Positions 1-9,980 of a DNA stretch of 21,191 nt are shown in pieces (within the stretch, counting starts at the first letter, position 1; each line of letters starts with the position of its first letter). The notes under the pieces are model-generated. The model saw nothing but the letters and a program-made list of their open reading frames with translations. It did not search any database and had not been told where the DNA came from. Location of the stretch: positions 86,239-107,429 of the forward strand of contig MNCI01025481.1 in NCBI GenBank assembly GCA_015680685.1. The letters run 5' to 3'. The stretch comes from Gnetum montanum (lineage: Eukaryota > Streptophyta > Gnetopsida > Gnetales > Gnetaceae). The position numbers were made by a program, and so were the translations under genes.

Positions 1-253
1 GTGGAGCACAAGACAAAGGAAAGACACCCATGGAGGAGCCACCACCACTAGGAACTACATGAGTTCCATCAATTTTGTAGTGATAGGATTTTCTTTTTCA
101 TGCTCTATGTTGTGTCTCAATTTTGTTCTGATTCCACACTACGGCATGAGTTAATTCTTATTAGTCAATAATCCCATACCTATCCACTGTGTAATCAACA
201 AAGCTTGTTCTCACTTTAACTCGAGGACGAGTTTTGATTCAGCCATGGGGGTA
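1..253 (+). mobile_element. 3' internal end of an LTR retrotransposon (element A) with polypurine tract
   Basis: This is the last internal stretch of an element whose body lies left of the window. Two blocks match the equivalent end of the nested element (minus strand, 12351-12425): AGTCAATAATCCCATACC near 160-180 and AACTCGAGGACGAGTTTT near 218-235. The polypurine tract CATGGGGGTA (244-253) then directly precedes LTR A. CTCGAGGACGAG just before the PPT is a familiar block of plant Ty3/gypsy elements. The rest of this stretch is unlike the nested copy, so element A belongs to a related but different subfamily. No coding domain is recognisable in the 160 bases before the shared blocks. Confidence 0.75.
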
Positions 254-330
254 TGAGTCATGAATTTTTTGGCTATGATATCACAGCCATGATATCGCGT
301 ACACGATATCACGTAACCTACCCCCTCATC

Positions 331-338
331 TATAAATA
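331..338 (+). promoter_or_regulatory. TATA box of LTR A
   Basis: TATAAATA inside CTATAAATAAGAGG, a string conserved in LTRs B (9119-9126), C (12243-12250, minus) and D (18128-18135, minus). Its place about 80 bp into the LTR and its conservation fit the core promoter of the U3 region, with the RNA start expected about 30 bp downstream. Confidence 0.7.
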
Positions 339-516
339 AGAGGTAGGAAAATGTAGTAGGTAGTTTTTTGGAGTTTTAGAGTTCTAGAGTCTTTAGGAAA
401 TTAAGTTTTGTTTTCTCTCTCAACCCTTTCTCCCAATGCATGTTCGCAGTGTGGTGATTGTAATTGTACAACATCCTTATTCAAGTGTGATGTACTTGGA
501 CATGCACATGATCAAC

Positions 517-522
517 AATAAA
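517..522 (+). promoter_or_regulatory. Polyadenylation signal of LTR A
   Basis: AATAAA about 185 bp after the TATA box. LTR B has AATAAA at 9296-9301, about 175 bp after its own TATA box, and LTR D has it on the minus strand at 17953-17958. The R region should therefore be roughly 150 nt long. Confidence 0.5.
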
Positions 523-1064
523 GATCGAGATTACTTCATCATTGTAGCATCCACTTAGTTTAATTATTTATTTAATTATTATTTATTGCTTTCTTAGTTA
601 ATATTTCTCTACCCTTATCTCCTAGCAATGTGGAATGAGTACAACCTAATCACGAGCATTCAAGTGTGACTACTTGGTAACCTAGTAGCGTACTTAGACC
701 ATGTGCTTGGTAATCCCAATGATAGTCATGCACGAGGTTCAAGATGTGTATGGATGATTAAGGAATGGATGCTCATCACACTTAGCCTAGTATAGATTCT
801 CTTTCACTCTTTCTCTCCTAGCTTAGTTAATATTATTTCTCATTATATCCAGGAGTAGCATTAGTGTAGGAACACATCATACACCACTCTGGACTAAAAA
901 ATACGTGACAAATATAATACTAGTCTAAGTGGGAAGACAGCGAACTATGATCTACGAGTAACTGTCTAGATACCACAACTAGCCCATCTGCAGAGTTCGA
1001 CCGGATCGTGCGTGAAACACATGTATTCATATGGTTGAGTGTAGGGGTACCTCACCACTCATCA

Positions 1065-1320
1065 CAATGCATTAAGGGCCACAAGGCTACATGGACAACA
1101 TAGCTCTTATGATAGTTTAGCTACTACCTACCACATGATAGCATAGTTTACCAATTGTGGCTAGGCTGACTACTACTATCGTGGCATACTATAATGCCTC
1201 ACAATAGGGCCTAAGGTCCTATCACATGGTAGTGCAATTGGCTATGCTAGTTGCTACTAGTGGTGGTCATTCCATGGCTAGATTAGCCACAACAACCAAT
1301 GGTAGCCTACTAGTGTAGGA
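1065..1320. other. Gene-free stretch with an imperfect inverted repeat
   Basis: This block is less AT-rich than what follows and is full of CTAC/GTAG words. AGGCTAC (1084-1090) faces GTAGCCT (1302-1308), and a few flanking bases also pair imperfectly. It could be a very decayed small inverted-repeat transposon, but no clear terminal repeat or target duplication is visible. Confidence 0.25.
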
Positions 1321-1388
1321 CAAAATTAAAATATTTTTAAATGATATATACATTTATATATAATTATATGTTCACCTATATTTAACTT

Positions 1389-1484
1389 GGAGACTTGGCT
1401 AGGTGGTTAGTCAAAAAAGGCTTAAGATTTAAGTTTAATAACTTGAAGATTATGATTTCAATTCTAATTACTAAATTTTTTTTG
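1389..1484 (+). repeat. Possible tRNA-Leu-derived relic (SINE head or tRNA pseudogene)
   Basis: TTGGCTAGGTGGTTAG (1395-1410) resembles a tRNA D-arm/box A. CTTAAGA (1421-1427) could be an anticodon loop reading TAA (Leu). GATTTCAATTC (1454-1464) matches the box B consensus GGTTCGAATCC at 7 of 11 places, three of the four changes being G-to-A or C-to-T. A T run of eight (1476-1483) follows, as expected of a pol III terminator. The anticodon and acceptor stems do not pair properly, so it is not a working tRNA. Resemblance by chance cannot be excluded. Confidence 0.35.
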
Positions 1485-2507
1485 TTAAGTTTTTTATGAC
1501 TTTCTATTATTATTTTATTCAATAACCCATAAAGAGAAACTTTTAACAACAATATTTCCCAAACCATGAAATCAATTGGCATGAAATATATGTTGTTAGA
1601 ATTGTCTCAATAAGTGGTACGTATTGAGCATGATTTTAGGGTTCAAAAGATAAGTTGGCTTTTAGGATTTGAAAGGATCAAAATAGCTTATTTTACCAAA
1701 TTGACATTATTAGGCTGATGTATAAGCAAGATGTGGACTTTCAAATCACTTGGATTCAATTATAATGATATAAAAAATCTTGGAAAATAATGTAACACAT
1801 ATACCATTATAATTTCATAAATGTGATGTAGGCCTATCCTTTCACATCATGGCTATACCCTAATGAGGTACTAAGGAGATGGTCATCAAAGTAAGATATC
1901 ACAAGATTACCCACTAGGTATTGGTTTTCCTATGAATCTCTTGGTAATCATCCTTAGTGTTTAAGTAGGGATGATATAATCTTATGGCTCAGTTGATCAC
2001 TTAAACTTACTATTGCAAAGTTCTTAGGTAAGGTGGATGATATTCTAAGACTTAAGCCATGATTACTAGCCTTTCGACAAAAACTTAAAATAACCTTAAT
2101 TAATTGGATAAGAATTATCTAGATCATTGTATCTTTATCCTACCAATGTATTTGTAGTTGATGTACCTTGTTAGGGCATAACGAAATATTCTAGTTTTTT
2201 CTATCCATGAAAGTGACTATGAAGGAAACTTTTTGGTTTGTGGAGTTCATCCTGAACAAAATGCATATTCATGATTCTCTTATAGATGTGTGGTTTAGAT
2301 TTAGTTATCCATGAAAATAATTAGAAGGGTATCTCCTGGCTTACCTAGATCATCTTAAATATTAGGAATATTTTATGGTGGTTTGTGGCTCTCTATGGAT
2401 CATGGCTCCATGGTTCATCATTAGATTATAGTCAGCTCTTAGTTCTAATTAGCCCTTGAATCATGATTTTCTCTAATACAAAATGTAACATCCAATTCCT
2501 GAATGTC
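1485..2507. other. AT-rich intergenic DNA, nothing recognised
   Basis: Both strands are full of stops and I recognise no protein, RNA or repeat here. The sequence TGTAACATCC at about 2484 resembles the first bases of many plant LTRs, but I could not find a matching second end. Confidence 0.5.
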
Positions 2508-2665
2508 ATGGAAAATGCCAAATATACATTACATTTGATATTATGTCAAAGACGATAGCATGAAAAATGTCAAATATATGTTACATTCAACATTATGTGT
2601 AAAGAAGATAACATGGCAGATGTCAAATATATGTGACATTCAACATTATGCATAAAGAAAATAAC
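2508..2665. repeat. Tandem repeat, three units of 52-53 bp
   Basis: Units begin at 2508 (52 bp), 2560 (53 bp) and 2613 (53 bp). Each has the plan ATG-(A/C)-rich, AATGYCAAATATA, TTACATT or TGACATT, ATTATG, then AAAGA-GATA-C. Units 2 and 3 are closest, sharing for example ACATTCAACATTATG; unit 1 is more diverged. No coding frame runs through it. It is a minisatellite, either free-standing or part of a larger decayed element. Confidence 0.8.
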
Positions 2666-3129
2666 CAGAAAATCTAGAAGGAAAATGAAAAGAATGCTTT
2701 ATTAATATAAAATAATGTATCTAGATCATGCTCTGCATATTCATTGGGATTGTTTGTCTTTAATATCTATCCTTTAGAGGCAATCCAGTATTACAACCAT
2801 GGTCAGGCCTACAACTGGCCAGAAGGGATGGCCATTCACCTTCCTCTCCTATGTCATTCAACATGTGTTACTCACCTTTACCAACTCCAAAAATTTATGC
2901 TAATATGACCATTAAAATGCCTAGGTACAAATACCTTAGGTCAAATCCTAAAATATCACTTCAAGAGACATTCCCATGATTACAATGCACCCTTTTAGGT
3001 CTTAATCACAACTTTTCCTTTTTGTCTTTTTATAATAAATGCAATATTTATTATGAAGAGACATCGTCTTTGTCATACAACAGTATCATTTGGAAATGGA
3101 AATGTGACATTAGCCTAATTCTAGGTCTT
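2666..3129. other. AT-rich intergenic DNA, nothing recognised
   Basis: No coding frame, RNA gene or repeat boundary is recognisable in this stretch between the tandem repeat and the TATA-like box at 3130. Confidence 0.5.
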
Positions 3130-3375
3130 TATAAAAGGAATTTGACAAATTTTGGAGGAATCTAGGCAATTGTGGAGATGTCTCTAGGAAATTGAAGATG
3201 TCTCTACTGAGACATTTCTAAAATCCTAGAAACATCTCTAGTAAGATGTCTCTACTAGGAGAGAAACAATTTCCATCCTCTAAAGATGTCTCCTAGGAAC
3301 CAACGATGTATCTCTTTTATGTGGGTTTTGATAGAAATACATCTTTGTAGATCCATAGAAGGCCTATATAGCGGA
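3130..3375 (+). promoter_or_regulatory. Promoter-like block: two TATA-like boxes and a cluster of AGATGTCTC motifs
   Basis: TATAAAAG begins at 3130 and CTATATAGCGG at about 3364. Between them the word AGATGTCTC occurs four times on the + strand (about 3177, 3198, 3245 and 3284), plus a variant GATGTATCTC near 3305. Related words in the opposite sense (GAGACATTTC, AAACATCTCT) lie in the middle. Clustered short repeats beside a TATA box are what one sees in the U3 of an LTR or in a gene promoter. No gene follows, so a decayed LTR is the likelier reading. Confidence 0.35.
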
Positions 3376-5468
3376 AAAATTTTGAACTAGAAATTCCAAA
3401 TTGAGAAACAGTCAACAAAGATGAGGAAAGAATAACAACATCTAAGAATCTTCAAGTTGAGCTTGGGGAAAGACTTTTAGATTTCTTATCATGCTTTTCC
3501 AATAAATATTTTTTTATTTCATCTTTTAACATGTGAGATGAGAAGATTTGTGAGCTAACAAGCATGTGAAGAGTGCATGAATGTGAATGAAGCTCTTTTA
3601 TCAATTGTGTGTGTTTGGCCTTGGTGTTTCTTATATGCTTGTGTATTTGCATCCTAGTCTTGGGTTTGTGGGAGAGATTTCCTTTGATTGTATTTTTCAT
3701 TAAGAAAAATCATTTTTTATTCTAGAGCCTCCTACTCTACAATGTCTTTGAGTGTTTGTGAGTGGATTGGATGTGTTTGTGGGTTGTGAAACTATTGATT
3801 TGTAATCTTGTTTACATTAATTGAAGATAGCTAGTTTTATTATTTTCTAGTAATTAATTTTTTCTTCATAATAACTACATTTAGTAGGTATTTTTGAAGG
3901 GTATAAAACATCAAGAGTGACCTTACTTAACAAGACCAATGGAGAAGGCTCAATGAAATAATCATGGGAGGTAGGGTAGGTAAGGGCTATGAAACTCGGA
4001 TCCATGATAAGTAGGATGAATTGACCTTTCTAATGGCCTACCTCCATTCCTAGGAATAAAAAGTAGCTAATTTGGTATTAGGTGATACTATAGGTGATGA
4101 TAACTTGAATACATTGATGCAAGATGATTCGAAAATTTCTACCTTAAGATTAGGAAGCATTCTACCTACCAAGGAACCATAAGTGACTAATGAAGCTAGT
4201 TGTAAGGGGCTAGAAAGAATAGTTAGATAAAGAAAATGAAATATCATTTGGTAAGTAAAATTATCTTTGTTTCATCTTACTCCATGTTATTTAGTTCTGT
4301 GACTTATTAAGGTTTAAGTTTTTCCTACAAACTTAAAGAAAAGTATATTAGAAAAGATCATTGATAAAGAAGAGTTAGTAAAATGCTTGGTGGCTAGCTT
4401 TACTTAGAAATTTAATGATTACTGGTAACCAAATGCTATGTTTTTCATTCTATATTCACTTCCAAATATCCTAAATCACCTCAATTCTACATACAAGCAT
4501 AGCCAGCAAAACACACTTTTCCATTTACAAGTTTTAACTTACAAAAACAGAAAATTGATCAACAATTTTTATGACCAACATCATAGTTCTAATGTCTCAT
4601 CCTCTACTCATGGATAATAGTTTTACTTTGAACTTTTAGAATTTATAATCAATGAAATTAATATTTTCTAGTTTTTGAAGCCTCCTAGGATCCACTAGGC
4701 TAAGAGGTAGGTACCATTAACGTTCCTAAAATTTGAAAATCATGAAAATTAGCTTATTAATACTCAAAGATAGTGAAATTTAGTAAAGAAAGTGAAGAAT
4801 CAATTAACAATCATTAAAAATTACTTAAAAGAAGAGAAAAACTTATGAAAAATAGTTCCTAAAATTTTCATGAAAATAAGAAAATTTATTCATTTTACTC
4901 CTAAGGGGGTTAAATACTATCAGGTTAGTCTATAGATGTGGTTGAAAAGAATTATGCAAGTGGATCCTCCCTAAAGAAACCTCTTGCTCATGTTAACCTT
5001 GCATAATCACTTCTAGAGATGTTCATGGGTATATTAGAAGTTAAATGTCAATCATGGTTAAATCCCAATAGACACATATTAAGCTTGGCTAGAAAACCTA
5101 TGCTATATTACACATAACTAGAGAAATCATAATTTTATAATATCAATGAGGTGAGATACATTTAGCAAAGATAGAGAAAATGAAATGTGTGGTAATTTAC
5201 CATGGTCATAACAAGTTCCACATGTTAGGTGTGGTTTAAAGGACCATCATACTTCTTAGGATTCCAGACTAAGTCCATCCATTACTAGTAAAATCACATC
5301 ACATCATTTGTGGGACTATTTTCATGGATCTAACTTATCATTACATGAATACATAAACCCTTCAATAATAAAAATAAGAAACAAAGCATTTCAAAAGATT
5401 AAAATTATTAATTAATTAGCATTTTAAAAGTTCTGAACCTTATGTCACAAGTCAATTATACATCTTTA
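3376..5468. other. AT-rich intergenic DNA, no gene recognised
   Basis: Short open frames on the minus strand (for example 3452-3700 and 4050-4247) have no recognisable domain and biased composition. The first half (to about 3900) could be the R-U5 part of a decayed LTR following the TATA boxes, but no primer-binding site is convincing. The remainder shows nothing I can name. Confidence 0.45.
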
Positions 5469-5736
5469 GACATGGGTTTCATGTCTTTCCAATCACATGG
5501 CCAATGCTAATCACATCAAAGGAGTACCTTCGAACATGGTTCACATGTCTATTTAGTCACATGAATGGACTAGTCTAAGGGATCATAAAATACTTACAAG
5601 AATTCTACTTTTGGACATGGGTCAAATGGCCTTTTAGTGGCATTACAAGAATGTTTTTATGAGAATTAATTATTTATTTATTTTTGTTACCTTACTAAAG
5701 GCTGAACTTTAGACATGGGTCACATGACTTATTTAG
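5469..5736. repeat. Degenerate repeat built on GACATGGGTCACATG
   Basis: Four copies start at 5469, 5532, 5613 and 5711. Each reads about (G/A)GACATGGGT-CA(C/A)ATG followed by CTTTTTAGT or similar, and copies 1 and 2 then carry TCACATG. Spacing grows from 63 to 98 bp, so this is an old array disrupted by indels rather than a clean tandem repeat. Confidence 0.5.
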
Positions 5737-6413
5737 AATATTTTTCCCTAATAAAAGTACAAATAAGAGTGGTGGTGTATCAATGTGGGCCAATGTGAGT
5801 AGGATTACATTGTTTCCATGACAAGAACCTTTTATTATTTAAAAATGGCGGGAAGAATTATGTGGTCTCATTGTCATGTGTAATTATTTCTTCCTTGATT
5901 GAATACCATAGAATATTTTTTTAACTATGTGCTACAATTCCTACATCATGATTGACAATGATACTAATAAAAAAAACATACTCGAAAGAAACATAAATTT
6001 TGTTTAGATCATTGATCAATCTTGTTAAATACTAAAATTTTGTATTAAAAACTATTTCTTTAATGAGAAAATTATTGGAGATAGTTTGATAAATTGGAAC
6101 AAATCATGCATCATGAGTAAGGTCAAATAATTTTAAGGATTGTTCAATTTAGAATTCTTCAAAAGTTGAAGAATTTCTTATACCATGATAACTTAGAGAA
6201 AAGAACGTCCTCTTAATTAACAATAATCCTAGCAAGATTTGTTAAAGCAATTGAATGAGCTTCAATAAGAGATGAAAATTATGAATTAGTCCTAGGATCT
6301 TTAAGAATATGAATGCAAATTTCTTCAAGTTTTATAGAATACTCAATAATAATAAACTATTTTATGGATGCATAGATCTAAAAAAAAATGAATCTTAACA
6401 TAATGCTTGTACT
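5737..6413. other. AT-rich DNA, possibly the upstream part of the LINE relic
   Basis: Nothing is firmly recognisable. The last 200 bases translate with many stops into a glutamate/glutamine-rich stretch, where plant L1-type LINEs have the linker between endonuclease and reverse transcriptase, but the match is too weak to call. Confidence 0.3.
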
Positions 6414-6840
6414 CATTTCTTCCACTAGTGTGCTTCAATCAAGCATGCTAAGTCAAAAATTCTCCAATTGGAACAAGTAGACAAGATAATCACTTTTGAT
6501 CCTATTTAGATTTCCAATATTGCTTTGACTTTCTATCAAGATGTTTTGGGTAAAGGTTTAGCAATTAAGCATAATGCTTTATAGGAAGTTTTACAAGACA
6601 TGGAGCTAACTTTTTTCCTATGATATTCACATTCTTAATATGGCATCATTTTCTGAAGAAGTTTTAAACACAATTAACAGTATGGCCAATAATAAAATAC
6701 TAGGTATAAATGCTTTTTCAATTGATTTTTTAAAACTTTCTAGCATGTTGTGGGAAAGAATATTTGTGATAATATATTTAAATTTGGAAGGATTTATTAC
6801 CTTCTTAGTAAATTTAATATACCTAGATCTCTCTTGTTAG
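6414..6840 (+). pseudogene. Decayed L1-type LINE, start of the reverse-transcriptase domain
   Basis: Frame 1 (from 6414) gives FFH, then CASIKHAKSKILQLEQ, then ISNIALTFYQDVLG. This fits the conserved plant LINE stretch just before the RT domain, in which FFH, an SVK/SIK segment, IxxLxD and a FY(Q/K)xLLG motif follow one another. After a frameshift, 6640-6840 gives FSEEVLNTINSMANNK and then FSIDFLK. This matches the first RT block, FSxEEV-x-SM-x-NKxPGPDGFxxxFYK, with PGPDGF decayed to LGINAF. Stops and the frameshift show it is dead. No FADD box, endonuclease or poly(A) tail is visible, so it is either truncated or decayed beyond recognition outside this stretch. Confidence 0.55.
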
Positions 6841-9052
6841 AGTTTCATTTTACATCACTTGATAACTCTAATATATCCAAGAATCTTATGGTTAAGAACT
6901 TCGCTCATTGATAATTCATCATATCCTTTTCGTAACAAATCTTATTATTGAAGATATTTATGAACATCATAACTTATAAGTTACAATAGTCATTATTGCT
7001 CTTACAATGGAGATTGTAACCAGCCCTAACTAACTTAGATATGAAATTCTATGTACAACCTTACTATACTTCTTTATAGCTTGTTATTTTACTCCAACGA
7101 AGCCTCCTAGGTGATCTCCTCTTTTTATTTAATAAACAAGATTATACTTATGCTAAACTTAACTATGCATCTTCCCTTCCTCTTTAAGAAACTAAACCTT
7201 GACTTACTCTAAGTCTAGTTGACACCTTCAATTCTTTAGTAAAGAATGCTTGGCAAAACCTTTGACTATTTAGTTTACAAAGTTCACCATAACTTACCAT
7301 GGTTTTTCATCATAACTTCTATTTCTACACTTCTTATGATGATCGACCATTTATCATCTTAAGCTTTCTTTTATTTTTCTTCTTTATTAGAGTATAATTA
7401 TCTCTACTTACTTTTTTATAACACCCAAATGTTTCAAACCTAGAATCCTAGGTTTGTTATTTATTTTCTTATCCTTAATTCTTAAGCATAAGGGTATATT
7501 TAAATATATTATGTTAATAGTATATGGTATCTTGTTATTTATTTATGCTAGTATATTCTAAGGCCTTTTTTATGCTTATACTTATTGTTGTGCATCTTGG
7601 GGTTTAAATCCTTGACTCCTTGTTTACATTTATTACATTGGCATTTTATGGTTAGTACATAATGATGTATTTGCTTATAAGCTTATTTCTTTAAACTCTC
7701 TCTTCATTGATCTCATGTACTTTGACTTTTTTTTATTTTATTATTCATTTTTTTGGAATCCAACACACCCCCAAGTTGTATTCACTTATAAGTTTATGTA
7801 TATTATATCTTAAAACAACTTCTCATGCATTGATAGTATAAATAATTTATTATGTCTAATGTTTTTTAAGGTTTGAACCTACTTGAAAATGTTGTTTTTT
7901 GTATTTCTTTTCTTGATTATTATTTCTTGATATTTGCTAATGCTTAGTCTTGTGGGGTGTTGGACCCCAAAAATTAAATATATTAAAAATAAAAATTTAG
8001 AGTACAAAAGTAAAGAAGTAAAGGAAAAATTTCAAAATAACAAAAAGCAAAGGCCCAATGGTTTTGAGGATGCCTTTTTAGTTTTTCATTCTTATAACTA
8101 AACTTGAAAACCATCTCCACATTGTGCCGCTATGCTTGCCACCACCAACCACACAACACACCACCCTCCCTTGTGGTAGGAAAAAGATTAGACCTTGCCC
8201 TTGTTCAGAAGTACCTAAATGGGTCTTCATTGCCTACTAAATGCTTCTTATTAATAAAAAAGAAAACCTAAAGAAAGAAACATTTAGGAATTTAACTAAA
8301 GCATCAATTGTTGAATGATGTCATCTTGAACTAACAATGGAACAAAATTAGTTTCAAGAATCGCTATGAAAAACTACATTACATTGAAAATTTCATATCA
8401 CATATAGAATAAAAGGATGAAAGAAATAGTAACTATGAAGTAGAAATCCTTGAAGTTAAGGAGTGTTACCAAATAAAAATTCATTTAATCTTAGTTAAAA
8501 ACCATGTAAATACTTGCTACACCATGTCTAAGAGCTATGAGCAAGGGCATAACTAAAAAATTAGATAATTCATCTTCCATGTTGTAGATATGATATCTTG
8601 GGTCATGAACACCCAAATGAAAGCATTGAATGCCATAATGCTTAGTGCTTTGACTTTACCCATTCTTAATTTATAGATGATACTCTTTTTTTTTACAAGA
8701 AACTACTTTCATCCTCACAAATGCATATAATTTTCTTAATCTTTTTGCTTGTGCATCTAGATTGTAAACTAATTTTACCAGAAGTAAATTTTTAAAGGTT
8801 TCAACCACTAAAATAGACTCTCAATAGTTTTGTTCCAAAGTATAATGCGAAGAAGATAATCTACCTACCAAATATTTGGACCTTTATCTCTTCATTGAAT
8901 GAATGAGAATAAATTTTAGAAATATGTTCTTGACAAAGTGATAAAATATTTGGCTGCATTGAAGGAAAACATTTAAAATCAAGAAGGAAACTCTAGTTAC
9001 TTAAATCAGCAATTCATGCTATGTCCTTTTATCTACTGTCTTACTACAAAGC
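6841..9052. other. AT-rich intergenic DNA, nothing recognised
   Basis: Long T-rich runs (about 7370-7420, 7720-7755) and stops in all frames. The first few hundred bases could be more LINE relic, since the RT domain should continue there, but I cannot follow a frame. TGGGGTGTTGGACCCCA near 7955 is a small hairpin of unknown meaning. The final bases AAAGC (9048-9052) abut LTR B. Confidence 0.5.
9048..9052. repeat. Left target-site duplication candidate of the host element
   Basis: AAAGC sits directly before the TGATGGG start of LTR B. Ty3/gypsy elements duplicate 5 bp on insertion. The partner should follow the host element's 3' LTR, which lies beyond the right end of the window. Confidence 0.3.
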
Positions 9053-9118
9053 TGATGGGATGTGATATCGCATGGGCCATGATATCGCATACGCGATATT
9101 GCAGTGCACCGTCAAATC

Positions 9119-9126
9119 TATAAATA
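9119..9126 (+). promoter_or_regulatory. TATA box of LTR B
   Basis: TATAAATA in the conserved string CTATAAATAAGAGGCGGC, 66 bp from the LTR start and just downstream of the GATATC dyads. It would drive transcription of the host element. Confidence 0.7.
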
Positions 9127-9295
9127 AGAGGCGGCTCTCCCTTGTTTCTCCATCTAGATCTAGACAGTAGCCAAACTCTTGTAGTTTTTCCATTCCAGAG
9201 TTAGAGTAATTTCCATGTGCCCATAGTAGGAGTCCCAAAGTGAACGGATCTTTATTCGAGCAAATATTGTACCTAAGCACATGTTTGTGTACGGA

Positions 9296-9301
9296 AATAA
9301 A
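9296..9301 (+). promoter_or_regulatory. Polyadenylation signal of LTR B
   Basis: AATAAA in GGAAATAAAGATAAAC. The same place in LTR D reads AATAAA on the minus strand (17953-17958); in LTR C it has mutated to CATAAA (12068-12073). Confidence 0.5.
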
Positions 9302-9837
9302 GATAAACTTTTTGGATAAACCTTGTAGTGCATGGACTAAGCTAAATAGGACTTTAATTATTTTTAATTATTTAAATTATTTATTAGTTAATTAATCTTC
9401 CTCAACCCTCAAGACTCCTAGTTAAGTGCATTCAGTACAACCACTTCGAGCACGTGCGTTACTCTTGGTAATCCCAGTAACGAATAGCATCTGGTAATCC
9501 CAGAAGGTTGCATTGGTTTAGGGTGTGAATGGCAAGTGGGAACGAATACTGATGCTAGGAATTAAAACTTAGTTAGTTAAAGCTAGTTACTTAGTCTCTT
9601 CACCCTTTCCCTCATCAGCATAGGTGATAAAAGAGAAAAGATATAAAAATCACATACCTCAGACTTACTTAACCATACAACTGTGACAAATACAAGTAAG
9701 TCTGGGAAGACAACGAATGATTAACCTTAAGTGTTCCATAAGGCGTGTAGGCACTTAGTCTATGGAGTTCGACCGGATCTCACGTGTAATGCTCATATTC
9801 GTATGGTTGAGTGTAGGGGTACCTCGCCACTCATCAT

Positions 9838-9855
9838 TAGCACCGCTATTGGGGA
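9838..9855 (+). other. Primer-binding site for tRNA-Asp (decayed)
   Basis: TAGCACCGCTATTGGGGA starts one base after the LTR end. The complement of the plant tRNA-Asp 3' end is TGGCGCCGTTGCCGGGGA; 12 of 18 bases match, and five of the six differences are G-to-A or C-to-T. The nested copy has the better preserved TGGCACCATTGCCAGGGA in the same place. Minus-strand DNA synthesis by reverse transcriptase would start here. tRNA-Asp priming is known from Athila/Tat-type plant gypsy elements. Confidence 0.8.
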
Positions 9856-9980
9856 CTAAGTTCTTTGCTCACTAAGTAGAACATAGGAAATTATCCACAT
9901 TGTTGGGAGCTTAAATGAACCCTTATGGTTAATCAGAAGAAAATTTAAATAATGGTCAATAGCACACTGACAAGATAACA
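9856..9980 (+). other. 5' leader of the host element
   Basis: The untranslated leader between PBS and gag start, about 125 bp. It is matched by 17266-17393 on the minus strand of the nested copy (shared CCTATGTTCT/AGAACATAGGA and GGGAGCTTAAA-type words). This is where a packaging signal would be expected, but none can be named from sequence alone. Confidence 0.5.

Larger units (their letters stand above)
254..1064 (+). repeat. LTR A: 3' LTR of element A (811 bp)
   Basis: It starts TGAGTCATG right after the PPT and ends GGTACCTCACCACTCATCA, matching the 3' end of LTR B (GGTACCTCGCCACTCATCA at 9818-9836). The U3 part holds GATATC motifs (277-313) and a TATA box. The U5 part carries GAGTTCGACCGGATC, identical in LTR B. 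The middle (about 380-850) diverges clearly from LTRs B, C and D, which marks a separate subfamily. The next bases, CAATG, would be the right copy of a 5-bp target duplication, but the left end is outside the window. A solo LTR is unlikely because PPT-side internal sequence is still attached. Confidence 0.85.
9053..9836 (+). repeat. LTR B: 5' LTR of the host element (784 bp)
   Basis: It begins TGATGGGATG and ends CCACTCATCA, the short inverted TG...CA ends usual for LTRs. It aligns over its whole length with LTRs C and D in reverse orientation. U3 carries a near-perfect 20-bp dyad, GATATCGCATACGCGATATT (9081-9100), followed by a TATA box. U5 carries GAGTTCGACCGGATC. It differs from C and D by several small indels in the AT-rich middle (about 9350-9430), so host and nested copies come from slightly different sublineages. 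Confidence 0.92.

Noticed and set aside
3452-3700. 82-codon minus-strand open frame
   Set aside because: Low-complexity Lys/His/Ser-rich translation of AT-rich DNA, with no domain and no neighbouring signals.
3885-3900. Possible tRNA-Met primer-binding site (AGGTATTTTTGAAGG) after a putative LTR
   Set aside because: Only the GGTAT core matches TGGTATCAGAGC; too weak to support an element boundary.
9044-9280. Antisense open frame found in three LTRs (9044-9280 minus, 12071-12292 plus, 17974-18177 plus), with similar protein YNICSNKDPFTLELLLWAHG
   Set aside because: It is antisense to the LTR transcript, covers U3/R, and is similar only because the LTRs are about 90% alike. It has no recognisable domain and is absent from LTR A.
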